A stretch of 38,168 bases of DNA from contig JAKOPZ010000189.1 of the NCBI GenBank assembly GCA_029778615.1, positions 1-38,168 of the forward strand, read 5' to 3'. The notes under the pieces were generated by a model, which was not told the origin of the DNA, ran no database searches, and was given only the letters and a program-made list of their open reading frames with translations. The translations under genes and the position numbers were made by a program. Source of the stretch: Chloroflexota bacterium. Lineage in GTDB: Bacteria; Chloroflexota; Anaerolineae; UBA4142; SHND01. Of the stretch, positions 31,272 to 38,168 are shown in pieces (positions within the stretch are counted from its first letter, which is position 1; each line of letters starts with the position of its first letter).

Positions 31272-32912
31272 TCACTGTCCTTCGCGTTCCATCATTTCGC
31301 GCAAGGTTTGGATGGTTTCAATTTCGTGCGGCGCTTTGTCCGGACGAAACGCGACGATGCGCGCGTGCCGCAGGGCGACACCGGATTTGTAGGCGGGTGA
31401 ACGCTGCACATTATTGAATGCCACTTCGACGACGACTTGGGGTTGGACGAACACGGTGCCGCGCGTTTGATGCGTTTTCAATTCCAAAAGTCTTGGCGTG
31501 AGCGCTTGGAATTCTTTATCGGTCAGACCTTTGAATGTTTTGCCCACTTCAAGAAATTCACCGCTCGTTTCGTCGCGCGCGGCGAGATGTTGATTCGAAA
31601 GCCAGCCGTGCCGCCGTCCATAGCCCCATTCCGACGCAACAATCACGAGGTCGAGCGTGTGCACAGGTTTCAATTTCAACCACTGTTTGCCGCGCTCGCC
31701 GGGCGTGTATGGCGACTGTAAATTTTTCACCATTACGCCCTCGTGTCCCGCTGCGCGTGCGGCGCGCAAGAATGTTTCGCCTGCCTGAACGGATTCAATC
31801 AGGTTGCGCGGTACGCATTCAATTTCACCGGCGATGTTTTTCAACGTTTGCCAACGCGCGGTATTCGGCGCGTCGAATAAACTTGCCCCGTCGCAATACA
31901 GACAATCAAAAACAAACAACTGCACCGGAATTTCTTGCTGCATTTGCGCCACATCGCGCGCGCGTCCAACGCGGCGCATCAGAATTTGAAAGGGTCGCGC
32001 GCGTCCGTTCGCGTCTATCGCAATCACTTCGCCTTCGAGAATCGCGTCTTGAGCGCGAATAGCGCGGCGCGCCAAGTCCGCGACTTCGGGCAGGGACACG
32101 GTAATGTCCGAAAGATGGCGCGAAAATAGTTTTACGTCGTCGCCGTGTTTGTGGATTTGGACACGTGCGCCATCCAATTTGTATTCGAACGCGACGGGCG
32201 GCGAAATTTCTTGTAACGCTTCGGCAACACTTGCGACGCTTTGGGCGAGCATGGGTTTGAGTGGGCGTCCCAACTGCAAGCCCAGCTGTTGTAATCCTTT
32301 TTCGCCGCGCGCAATCGCCGCTTCTGCGACCGCGCCCATATCGCCCGCGAGTTGGTTCGCGCGTCGAATTTGTGCCGCCGGAATGTTTGTGTTGCGCGCC
32401 AACGCGTCGAGCAGGGCACCTTCGCTTACGCCAACCCGCATTTCACCGCTCACTTGTTTGGTGATGTATTTGGCTTCGACGATGGAAGCGCGGCGCAAGA
32501 GCGCGGCAAGCAGTTCATCTTTGCGCGCCCGCGAACCCGCGCCGGTCGCGTCGGCAATTTTTTCGTAGGTGTGATAGACCTCCAAAAGTTGCAGGGGCGG
32601 TCCTTGCGGCTGCCATGCGCGCGTCGTGAGCCACTGCGCCACCGCGTCGCCAAAATCAACTGCGCTGTCCGACCATTCGATTTCGCTGCCGACCACTTGA
32701 GCCAAGACGCGATTCAGCGCCGCGCCGCTGAGGTTGACGATGCGGGCATCACTTTCGGGAAAAATCCGTCCGATGAGCAAGCGCGCGGCGGGCGCGATTT
32801 CTGGCGGCGCGAGTTGTTTCAGATAGGCGCCGACCAGTGCGCTGTGTTCCAGTTTCTTTTTGGTCGCGGCGAGTTGTTCGCCGAGATTCGCGAGAGCTAA
32901 AAACAAAGACAT
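31272..32912 (-). CDS. lig: ATP-dependent DNA ligase (archaeal/eukaryal type)
   Basis: This 546-residue protein has an N-terminal DNA-binding domain (about 1-215; ARLLIGRIFPESDARIVNLSG, KYITKQVSGEMRVGVSEG). The nucleotidyltransferase core has the adenylated Lys245 in FEYKLDGARVQIH, DAILEGEVIAID (motif III), EGVMVKNLQSPYTPGERGKQWLKLKP (motifs IV and V), and a C-terminal OB domain (VEVAFNNVQRSPAYKSGVALRHARIVAFRPDK). It seals nicks using ATP. The domain order matches archaeal LigI-like enzymes. In bacteria, it is an addition to the NAD-dependent LigA and usually serves repair. The tRNA-Pro gene lies divergently 127 bases away. Confidence 0.92.
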   Translation of the reverse strand: MSLFLALANLGEQLAATKKKLEHSALVGAYLKQLAPPEIAPAARLLIGRIFPESDARIVNLSGAALNRVLAQVVGSEIEWSDSAVDFGDAVAQWLTTRAWQPQGPPLQLLEVYHTYEKIADATGAGSRARKDELLAALLRRASIVEAKYITKQVSGEMRVGVSEGALLDALARNTNIPAAQIRRANQLAGDMGAVAEAAIARGEKGLQQLGLQLGRPLKPMLAQSVASVAEALQEISPPVAFEYKLDGARVQIHKHGDDVKLFSRHLSDITVSLPEVADLARRAIRAQDAILEGEVIAIDANGRARPFQILMRRVGRARDVAQMQQEIPVQLFVFDCLYCDGASLFDAPNTARWQTLKNIAGEIECVPRNLIESVQAGETFLRAARAAGHEGVMVKNLQSPYTPGERGKQWLKLKPVHTLDLVIVASEWGYGRRHGWLSNQHLAARDETSGEFLEVGKTFKGLTDKEFQALTPRLLELKTHQTRGTVFVQPQVVVEVAFNNVQRSPAYKSGVALRHARIVAFRPDKAPHEIETIQTLREMMEREGQ

Positions 32913-32940
32913 GTTTTGTCGTTTGGATGTTGGTCGCCGT

Positions 32941-32983
32941 AACCAATTCTTGCGTTGGAGCGGTTATGACGAATGAATTGGTT
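32941..32983. promoter_or_regulatory. Inverted repeat upstream of ligase and tRNA-Pro
   Basis: AACCAATTC (32941-32949) and GAATTGGTT (32975-32983) are perfect complements 25 bases apart in the divergent spacer. It may be an operator or a weak hairpin in the ligase leader. No further evidence is visible. Confidence 0.35.
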
Positions 32984-32999
32984 GCGCCGCAATTTTGAT

Positions 33000-33028
33000 T
33001 TGGTGAAACGCCGCGAGCCGCGTATAAT
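33000..33028 (+). promoter_or_regulatory. Promoter of tRNA-Pro
   Basis: TTGGTG (33000-33005) and a consensus TATAAT (33023-33028) are 17 bases apart, placing the start about 5 bases before the mature tRNA. Confidence 0.65.
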
Positions 33029-33039
33029 GATTGCGATTT

Positions 33040-33113
33040 CGGGGTGTAGCGCAGCCCGGTAGCGCGCTTCGTTCGGGACGAAGAAGTCGGAGGTCCAAAT
33101 CCTCTCACCCCGA
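33040..33113 (+). tRNA. tRNA-Pro (anticodon CGG)
   Basis: A full cloverleaf can be drawn. The acceptor is CGGGGTG/CACCCCG (33040-33046 and 33106-33112), the D arm is GCGC-AGCCCGGTA-GCGC, and the anticodon arm is CTTCG-TTCGGGA-CGAAG with anticodon CGG. The T arm is GGAGG-TCCAAAT-CCTCT, and the discriminator is A33113. CCA is not encoded (CCT follows). The T loop has C where U55 (pseudouridine) is almost invariant. It reads the CCG proline codon. Confidence 0.93.
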
Positions 33114-33120
33114 CCTGTTC

Positions 33121-33164
33121 AAGAGTAACACGTGTTGAAATTCGACGCGGTTACTCTTTTTTTT
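33121..33164 (+). terminator. Terminator of tRNA-Pro, overlapping the 3' end of mazG
   Basis: AAGAGTAAC (33121-33129) pairs with GTTACTCTT (33150-33158) and is followed by eight T to 33164. The T-run and part of the stem encode the last codons and stop of the opposing mazG gene. Confidence 0.85.
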
Positions 33165-34149
33165 GCGGCGAATGCGTTTGCACAAATTGTTTGCTCGCCG
33201 CGTTCAAGGCGCGTTCCGCGTCTATCCCATGCTCTTCGGCAATTTGGGCAATCTCTAGCAGCAGTGTCCCCACCGCGCGTTCCCGGTCGCGCGCCCGCGC
33301 GATTTTTGTTTGCAGTGCGTCGTTTCGTTTTGGCATTTGCGCGTTCGCGGCTTGCTTGGCATTGCGCCGCGCGCGTTCGGAAATTTTCTGCGCGCGGGTG
33401 AGCGCGGGCAGCTGGCGCGGAATCCCGGCATCGAGCGCGTGCAAGTCATGTGTCTGCCCTTGACGTTTTTTTTCTTCGCGTTTGATTTGTTCCCAATTGC
33501 GGATAACACTTTCGGCATCGTGCGCCTGCACGTCCCCGAAAACGTGCGGGTGCCGTCGAATCAATTTCGCGGCGAGCTCGGTCCCGACATCGCTCAGGGA
33601 AAATTCGTTTTGGTCGCGCGCAATTTGCGTTTGAAACAAAACATGCAAGAGCAAATCGCCGAGTTCTTCTTGCAGATGCGCGCTGTCGCCGTCCGAAATC
33701 GCTTCGATGACTTCGTAACATTCTTCCACCAACGCGCGGGTGATGCTGGCGTGCGTCTGTTCCAAATCCCACGGACAGCCGCCGACGGGTGCGCGCAGTT
33801 GCGCCATGATGTTGGCGAGCGTGAGGGGCGAGCTCGCGTGCGCGAGCGGCGCAAGGTACAGAACGGCGCGGCGCGACAATTTAGCCTGTGTGATTGTACC
33901 GAGAGTAAAGAGTTTGACGCGCTGGTTTTGAAGAAGCGTGACCGCGTGCGCGGCGGGATAATTGACGCAAAGCGTGCGCGCGATTTCTTTAAGGTTCGAC
34001 GCGGCCACATTAAAGACGAGTGCGGGACGGTCGGTGTCCAAGCGCGGAAACGCGTCCGCAACAAGCTCGCGCGCGTCGAGAATTTGCAAGCCGCGCGCGA
34101 ACGGGTCGAGTTGCAATTGTTTGAAAATCAGGTCGAGGTCCGGATTCAT
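33151..34149 (-). CDS. mazG: MazG nucleotide pyrophosphohydrolase with N-terminal methylase remnant
   Basis: This 332-residue protein hydrolyses NTPs or abnormal nucleotides to NMP and pyrophosphate. The MazG core is at about 108-225: LRAPVGGCPWDLEQTHASITRALVEECYEVIEAISDGDSAHLQEELGDLLLHVLFQTQIA, with the EExxE and ExxD metal motifs, then KLIRRHPHVFGDVQAHDAESVIRNWEQIKREEK. The first 100 residues (LQILDARELVADAFPRLDTDRPALVFNV, VNYPAAHAVTLLQNQRVKLFTLG) look like the C-terminal half of a tetrapyrrole-methylase domain, as in YabN-type fusions, but without its catalytic half. A second short MazG-like helix pair is at about 250-310. The gene converges on the tRNA terminator. Confidence 0.9.
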   Translation of the reverse strand: MNPDLDLIFKQLQLDPFARGLQILDARELVADAFPRLDTDRPALVFNVAASNLKEIARTLCVNYPAAHAVTLLQNQRVKLFTLGTITQAKLSRRAVLYLAPLAHASSPLTLANIMAQLRAPVGGCPWDLEQTHASITRALVEECYEVIEAISDGDSAHLQEELGDLLLHVLFQTQIARDQNEFSLSDVGTELAAKLIRRHPHVFGDVQAHDAESVIRNWEQIKREEKKRQGQTHDLHALDAGIPRQLPALTRAQKISERARRNAKQAANAQMPKRNDALQTKIARARDRERAVGTLLLEIAQIAEEHGIDAERALNAASKQFVQTHSPQKKE

Positions 34150-34169
34150 AAGTATTGTGCAGCGCCCCG

Positions 34170-35372
34170 TCAGCGACGTGTGACAAAGAACGCGGCGAGT
34201 CCGAGTAACACCGCGCCGACAAATAAAACCACTGCGAGAGCGAGAACCAGAACGGTGTTGTCGTTCGGCGCGGGCGGTGGTTGAAGGTCGGGCACCCCGC
34301 CAAAGATGCGCGTGCGCTGTGGCTCCACTTCATCCGCTGCCGGAATGGCAACCCGCGTGGTGTCGGGCGTGGACGCGAGACGCGTTGCCTGGTCAGGCGC
34401 AATGGTTGGAACGTCCGCGAAAGTGGGTGGGATATTTGGCGTCGGCGTGGCGGAAGGTTCGGCGGTTTCTGCCGGCGCAAGCGTTTCGGTCGCGGTGGGA
34501 ACTGCGGTTGCCGTTTCGGTGAACGTTGCGGTCGCTGTGGGTGTTTCTGTCGCGGGCAAGGTTGGTGTGGCAGTGGCAGCATTCCCTGTGCCGTTGCTGT
34601 TTAGGATGAGTGAAGGCGGGGGTTTGGGCGGGTGCAGGTCGGCGATGTCAAACACTTGATTCGCGCTTCCCTGCGCGTTCGCGGCGTGAATCAAAACGCG
34701 GTCGGCGTTCGGGTCAAAGACGTAATTTTGCGCGTTGTTTTGGGTGCGGGCATTTTCCAAATCAATGTTGAAAAAATCGCCGCCGTCCGCGACGACAATC
34801 AATGCCGAAAGCAAGGCAGAACGTCCCGGCGAACCTTTGTCATCGCGGTCGCGCAGCTGTGCGTACACGAGCGCGCCGTCGGCGTCCGAGCCATCGGGAT
34901 TTTTCACGCGCCCGAAAACAAAATAGGGTGTGGTCGTTTTGAGCGGAGCGCCCAATTTGACAGACCAATGCGCACCGCCGTTGGTCAGTGTCTCGTCGTC
35001 GGAAATCACATCAAAGGTATAGCTGCCTTTGGCGACGAGATTCTTGACGACGACATAGTGTGTGGTGCCCTGAAAATTTGCGCCGCGCACATCGTTAAAG
35101 GTCCCGATGCCGGCGACTTGCACACTGCCGGTTGTCGCGCCGCGCGTGCGCCATGAAACTACAAATTGGTTCTCGACGCTTCTGCCGTTGGAGCTCACCA
35201 GCACGTTGGAAATGCAAACGGTTGGGGAAGGGTCTGCGCTGACCGGGGCATTCAAACAGGAATTGCCTTGCATCGGCGGGGAAGCCGTCGCAGGGAACAA
35301 TGCAAGAAACGCAGCCGTCATAAACAACAGGCATGACAAGACTGCGCGTCCAAGAGCTTTGACCGGGTTCAT
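34170..35372 (-). CDS. Surface protein with Thr/Pro stalk and C-terminal membrane anchor
   Basis: Starting at ATG 35372 the protein has 400 residues. It has a signal peptide (MNPVKALGRAVLSCLLFMTAAFLALFPATASPP), then a fibronectin-like beta domain (about 45-175; NQFVVSWRTRGATTGSVQVAGIG, HYVVVKNLVAKGSYTFDVISDD), a second beta region up to about 250, and a low-complexity Thr/Pro/Ala stalk (ATPTLPATETPTATATFTETAT). A C-terminal membrane helix follows (VLVLALAVVLFVGAVLLGLAAFFVTRR). It is a cell-surface protein anchored at its C-terminus, with its function unknown. The open frame extends upstream to 35492, but the promoter at 35483-35511 lies over that extension, so a start at 35372 or 35420 is favoured. 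It is divergent from the lipoprotein gene at 35608. Confidence 0.75.
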   Translation of the reverse strand: MNPVKALGRAVLSCLLFMTAAFLALFPATASPPMQGNSCLNAPVSADPSPTVCISNVLVSSNGRSVENQFVVSWRTRGATTGSVQVAGIGTFNDVRGANFQGTTHYVVVKNLVAKGSYTFDVISDDETLTNGGAHWSVKLGAPLKTTTPYFVFGRVKNPDGSDADGALVYAQLRDRDDKGSPGRSALLSALIVVADGGDFFNIDLENARTQNNAQNYVFDPNADRVLIHAANAQGSANQVFDIADLHPPKPPPSLILNSNGTGNAATATPTLPATETPTATATFTETATAVPTATETLAPAETAEPSATPTPNIPPTFADVPTIAPDQATRLASTPDTTRVAIPAADEVEPQRTRIFGGVPDLQPPPAPNDNTVLVLALAVVLFVGAVLLGLAAFFVTRR

Positions 35373-35482
35373 CGAAATGGCGTTCCATATTGCACTGTGC
35401 TCAAGCTCTTGTAACCTCATGCGCCAAACCAGCAAGAAAAATTCAAGAAATTGGATGTGCAATATGCGCGTTAGTAAGCCAA

Positions 35483-35511
35483 TATGTACCATCCTTACAG
35501 GGGTTTGTCAA
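35483..35511 (-). promoter_or_regulatory. Promoter of the minus-strand surface protein
   Basis: On the minus strand a consensus TTGACA (35511-35506) is 17 bases from TACATA (35488-35483). It predicts a start near 35476 and a leader of about 100 bases. Confidence 0.6.
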
Positions 35512-35540
35512 AGAATTGGACGCTCTGATCCATAGAGGTT

Positions 35541-35568
35541 TTGACGCGTTTGTACAGTGTGCTATACT
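35541..35568 (+). promoter_or_regulatory. Promoter of the plus-strand lipoprotein gene
   Basis: TTGACG (35541-35546) and TATACT (35563-35568) are 16 bases apart, 40 bases before the ATG at 35608. It lies back-to-back with the minus-strand promoter at 35483-35511. Confidence 0.65.
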
Positions 35569-35607
35569 CGCCCGTCGGAAAGCGGCGCGAGCACAAAGCG
35601 TGCCGCA

Positions 35608-37863
35608 ATGAAACGAAATTACTTTACTTCTCCGGTTTGCAAGGCAATGTTGTTCGCGCGTTTTCTGTTTATTGTATCCCTTTCGCTCTTTGTTCTCCTC
35701 CTCGCCGCATGTGGACAGCGTCCGCCCATTGAGACTACGATTCTTTCTCCTGTGGGCGAGACCGCGACCCCGGTCATTGACCTTCAAGTTGATGCAGCAC
35801 AAACCGAACAAACACTTACGCCTGCGGCGCCAAGCGAAACGGCGGAACCGACCGCCCTCGCGACGAGCACTCCCTTTGTCACTCCCACTGTTCAACCCAC
35901 ACTGAGCATCAGCGCCACACAAGCGATTTCGGCGTCCGAAACCATTTCGCCGGCAGGGTCTACCGAAAGCATAACGCCGACGGCGGAAGCGAGCGCGTGC
36001 TTTGGCTCTATCAACGGCAGTGTGGTCGCGGACTTGAACGGGAACGGGCAAGCGGAATCGGGCGAACCGGGCTTGCGGGATGCGAAATTGTTTTTGTACA
36101 ATGCAAGCGGTGTGGTCGCGTTATACACGACGGGCAACGGGCAATTTTATTTTCCCGGACTCGTCGCGGGAAAATACACGCTCACTGCCGCACCGCCCGC
36201 AGGATATACGCCGACGGGACAACCTACGTACGAGCTGCAAGTCAAGTGCGGGGAAACCATCACGCAGAATATTCTGATGATGGTGAGCGGCGCAGTTACG
36301 CCAACTGTGACTCCTACGGCGCAGAGCAGGAGCAAAATTACACCCGTTGTCAGCGAACAAGGTACGCCGCGTGCGAGCAAGAGCGGGACGGGCGAGAGCA
36401 ATTTCAAACCGTTCACCGTCGCGGCGGTGTACGACATTGCCGGTTGCGGTTCTATCAATGCTCCCGGCTTGTATCGGCTTGCGACTTCGCTCACGAGCCA
36501 ATGGGACTGTATTCAAATTTACAGCGACAATGTAATTTTCGATTGTCAGGGCTATGCGTTGAACGGAACGGACTTGAATGGTTACGGCGTCGTCGTGCAT
36601 CAAATCGGCAATGTGTTGAGTCAGCGCGCGCCGCGCAATATCGAAATTCGTAATTGCAAATCACAAAAACACAAGTACGGAATTTTTATTGACGCGGCAG
36701 ACAATTTGTATATTCACGACAATACGTTGACAAACCAGTTCCGCGATACGGACGAACGGAACTTTGGACAATTTCTCGGATTGAGCGAAGGCGGCGGAAT
36801 GCGCGTCGGTTCGACTACGAACGCGTTAGTTGCGGACAATCGCACGGACGGCAGCGCGATTGGGATTGATGTACGCAATTCGAGCGGCGTGACGGTGCGC
36901 GGCAATTCGGCGAACGGGAATACGGCGTGGGGTGTGCATTTCTATAATGTGCAGTACAGTGAAATTTCAAACAACACCACGACGGACAATTTGCGCTATT
37001 GCGCGTGGGGAAATGGCACGGTGGGCCCCGGTTGCGATGCGGGCGGCATTATGTTGCAAAGTGGTTCGAGCAAAAATGTTATCAAAGACAATACCATCAC
37101 CGGCTCGAACGGCAACGGCATTTTTATCAAAGCGCACGGAACGCCATGCGGCGACGGCAACGTGATTTCAGGAAATACGATTAGCGGTTCGTTGTATAAC
37201 GCGATTGAACTTTCATTTTGCCGCGATAACAAATTGGAAGGGAATCGTATCAGCAATTCGCTCGACGGAATTTGGCTGGGGTTCGCGACCAATAACGCGC
37301 TCGTCGGCAATCAATTGCAAGATTTGGGCAATCACGGAATCATTTCGTGGAACAGCAGTGACAATAACGTTTCGACGAATACGGTTATCAACAGTCGCGA
37401 GGGTTTGTATTTTTATTCGTCGGATTATGACCGCGAACAATTTTTCTTTGTGCAAGGCGCGCCGGAAGACCACACTTCGCGCGGCAATTGTTTGTGCGAC
37501 AATCGTTTGTTGAGCAATGCGGTGGCGGCGATTCACTTGAACAATTCGCTCAAGAATCAAATCACGCAAAATCACCTCACCAACAACGGCGTCAATTTTG
37601 TGATGGAAGGTAACACCGCAGGCAATATCATTCAGGACAACATCATCGAAGGCGGTTCGTACAACATCACAGTCCCGCGCGTACAAAACGCTTCCTTTGC
37701 TGTCCGACCGAACGCGCTGACCGCGTTCGACCAGAACGGGCGCGCGCTGTCGTATGCACAATTCGTACAAACTGTGCTGATGGACAATGAGAACGATTCG
37801 TTTGACTTGAGGTGGTTCAAGTACAAGCTGCGAATTTCATTGGGCTTGAACGTGCAAGAATAA
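35608..37863 (+). CDS. Lipoprotein with SdrD-like domain and right-handed beta-helix
   Basis: This 751-residue protein has a lipoprotein signal peptide with lipobox LLAAC (Cys35), followed by a Thr/Pro-rich spacer (to about 125). Residues about 130-230 are a carboxypeptidase-regulatory/SdrD-like beta domain (ACFGSINGSVVADLNGNGQAESGEPGLRDAKLFLYN, GKYTLTAAPPAGY). Residues about 290-700 are a parallel beta-helix with repeated N-x-x-x-x-N-x-I/T rungs (YGIFIDAADNLYIHDNTLTNQ, GVTVRGNSANGNTAWGVHFYNVQYSEISNN, NGIFIKAHG, DGIWLGFATNNALVGNQLQDLGNHG). It is of the NosD/PbH1 type, found in polysaccharide-binding or lyase proteins. It is exported and lipid-anchored, with an unknown carbohydrate target. The ATG at 35608 gives the best signal peptide. 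Confidence 0.85.
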   Translation: MKRNYFTSPVCKAMLFARFLFIVSLSLFVLLLAACGQRPPIETTILSPVGETATPVIDLQVDAAQTEQTLTPAAPSETAEPTALATSTPFVTPTVQPTLSISATQAISASETISPAGSTESITPTAEASACFGSINGSVVADLNGNGQAESGEPGLRDAKLFLYNASGVVALYTTGNGQFYFPGLVAGKYTLTAAPPAGYTPTGQPTYELQVKCGETITQNILMMVSGAVTPTVTPTAQSRSKITPVVSEQGTPRASKSGTGESNFKPFTVAAVYDIAGCGSINAPGLYRLATSLTSQWDCIQIYSDNVIFDCQGYALNGTDLNGYGVVVHQIGNVLSQRAPRNIEIRNCKSQKHKYGIFIDAADNLYIHDNTLTNQFRDTDERNFGQFLGLSEGGGMRVGSTTNALVADNRTDGSAIGIDVRNSSGVTVRGNSANGNTAWGVHFYNVQYSEISNNTTTDNLRYCAWGNGTVGPGCDAGGIMLQSGSSKNVIKDNTITGSNGNGIFIKAHGTPCGDGNVISGNTISGSLYNAIELSFCRDNKLEGNRISNSLDGIWLGFATNNALVGNQLQDLGNHGIISWNSSDNNVSTNTVINSREGLYFYSSDYDREQFFFVQGAPEDHTSRGNCLCDNRLLSNAVAAIHLNNSLKNQITQNHLTNNGVNFVMEGNTAGNIIQDNIIEGGSYNITVPRVQNASFAVRPNALTAFDQNGRALSYAQFVQTVLMDNENDSFDLRWFKYKLRISLGLNVQE

Positions 37864-37913
37864 CGCGCGGTTCAAATTTGAAAATGAAAATCGCGTTCGA
37901 GCGCAAACGCGAA

Positions 37914-37955
37914 AAAAGAGAGCGTCGAGTCTGATTAAACTCGACGCTCTCTTTT
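37914..37955. terminator. Bidirectional terminator between the lipoprotein gene and 5S rRNA
   Basis: AAAAGAGAGCGTCGAGT (37914-37930) pairs perfectly over 17 bp with 37939-37955 around CTGATTAA. The stem has A/T ends on both sides and serves the lipoprotein gene (plus) and the rRNA operon (minus). Confidence 0.92.
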
Positions 37956-37969
37956 ATTTTCAAAAAATC

Positions 37970-38086
37970 TCTTGGCGATGACCTACTCTCCCGGAGGGTC
38001 GCCCCTCGAGTACCATGGGCGCTGGTGGGCTTGACTGCCGGGTTCGGAATGGAGCCGGGTATTTCCCCACCGCTTGAATCACCAGA
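37970..38086 (-). rRNA. rrf: 5S ribosomal RNA
   Basis: Read on the minus strand, the segment begins TCTGGTGAT, carries the conserved CCATTCCGAACCCGGCAGTCAAG block and GAGAGTAGGTCATCGCCA near the 3' end. TGGTGAT and ATCGCCA close the terminal helix. The length is about 117 bases, and exact ends are approximate. It is the last gene of an rRNA operon whose 23S gene must lie beyond the right edge. Confidence 0.93.
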
Positions 38087-38168
38087 GAATGCTCAATCTA
38101 TGTCGGATACACTATATTGGGGATGCCGTGCACGAGGCACCGCATCCTGCGCCACATCCGCCGGGGTG
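38087..38168 (-). other. 23S-5S spacer (partial)
   Basis: This 82-base stretch upstream of 5S shows GGATGCCGTGC/GGCACCGCATCC as an imperfect hairpin (38121-38148), plausibly a processing stem. No tRNA gene and no recognisable 23S 3' end are seen before the edge. Confidence 0.4.

Noticed and set aside
27943-32900. Open frames on the plus strand at 27943-28911, 28951-29682 and 32352-32900
   Set aside because: They are GC-driven shadows of the minus-strand PP2C-like and ligase genes and show no family features.
38087-38168. 3' end of 23S rRNA at the right edge
   Set aside because: The 82 bases do not read like a conserved 23S end. They are better described as spacer with a hairpin.

Overview
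The window looks like a chromosomal piece of a GC-rich, coding-dense bacterium, most likely from the Chloroflexota (Anaerolineae-like). That assignment is inference. It rests on the Thr/Pro-rich surface proteins, the archaeal-type ATP-dependent DNA ligase, the TrpB1/TrpB2 pair, the T-box-controlled trp operon and the short-word tandem repeats that fill the spacers. No 16S gene is present to prove it.

Layout. 1-480 (-): start of an exported protein running off the left edge. 540-3196 (+): DUF2721 membrane protein, GNAT acetyltransferase, FolB and a FolK-FolE fusion, closed by an intrinsic terminator. 3271-4602 (+): a strong promoter, a queuosine-precursor (preQ0/preQ1) transporter and a DUF3800 protein. 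4603-4739: a highly structured non-coding spacer with a perfect 18-bp palindrome. 4740-10163 (+): a compact, AT-richer four-gene cassette of a small CSxxK (DUF6884-like) protein, a NurA-like nuclease, a HerA-type hexameric ATPase and a divergent tRNA-guanine-transglycosylase-fold protein. Together with the transporter just upstream, this looks like an undescribed 7-deazaguanine nucleic-acid modification/defence system and is the main find.

10160-19724 (+): a long Trp-specific T-box leader followed by trpE, trpGD, trpC, trpF, trpB, trpA, a membrane-anchored pseudokinase and trpS. A second tryptophan synthase beta chain (TrpB2) follows at 19839. 21297-26857 (+): an alkyltransferase-like DNA repair protein, a ParB/SerK-like protein, an NfeD-like/flotillin pair, a methyltransferase and a CDF cation exporter. 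26871-34149 is mainly minus strand: tsaD, a PP2C-like/beta-propeller membrane protein, xanthine phosphoribosyltransferase, DNA ligase, then tRNA-Pro(CGG) on the plus strand, then mazG. 34170-37863: two divergent cell-surface proteins sharing a promoter region. 37970-38086 (-): 5S rRNA, the end of an rRNA operon that continues past the right edge.

A second theme is repeat invasion. Most spacers from 12 kb to 31 kb hold runs of degenerate 7-mers (some 8-mers) followed by an inverted arm of the same word. Several stop codons lie inside the repeats. In trpE a palindromic element is inserted in frame in a conserved motif, and in trpGD a heptamer array has become a protein linker.
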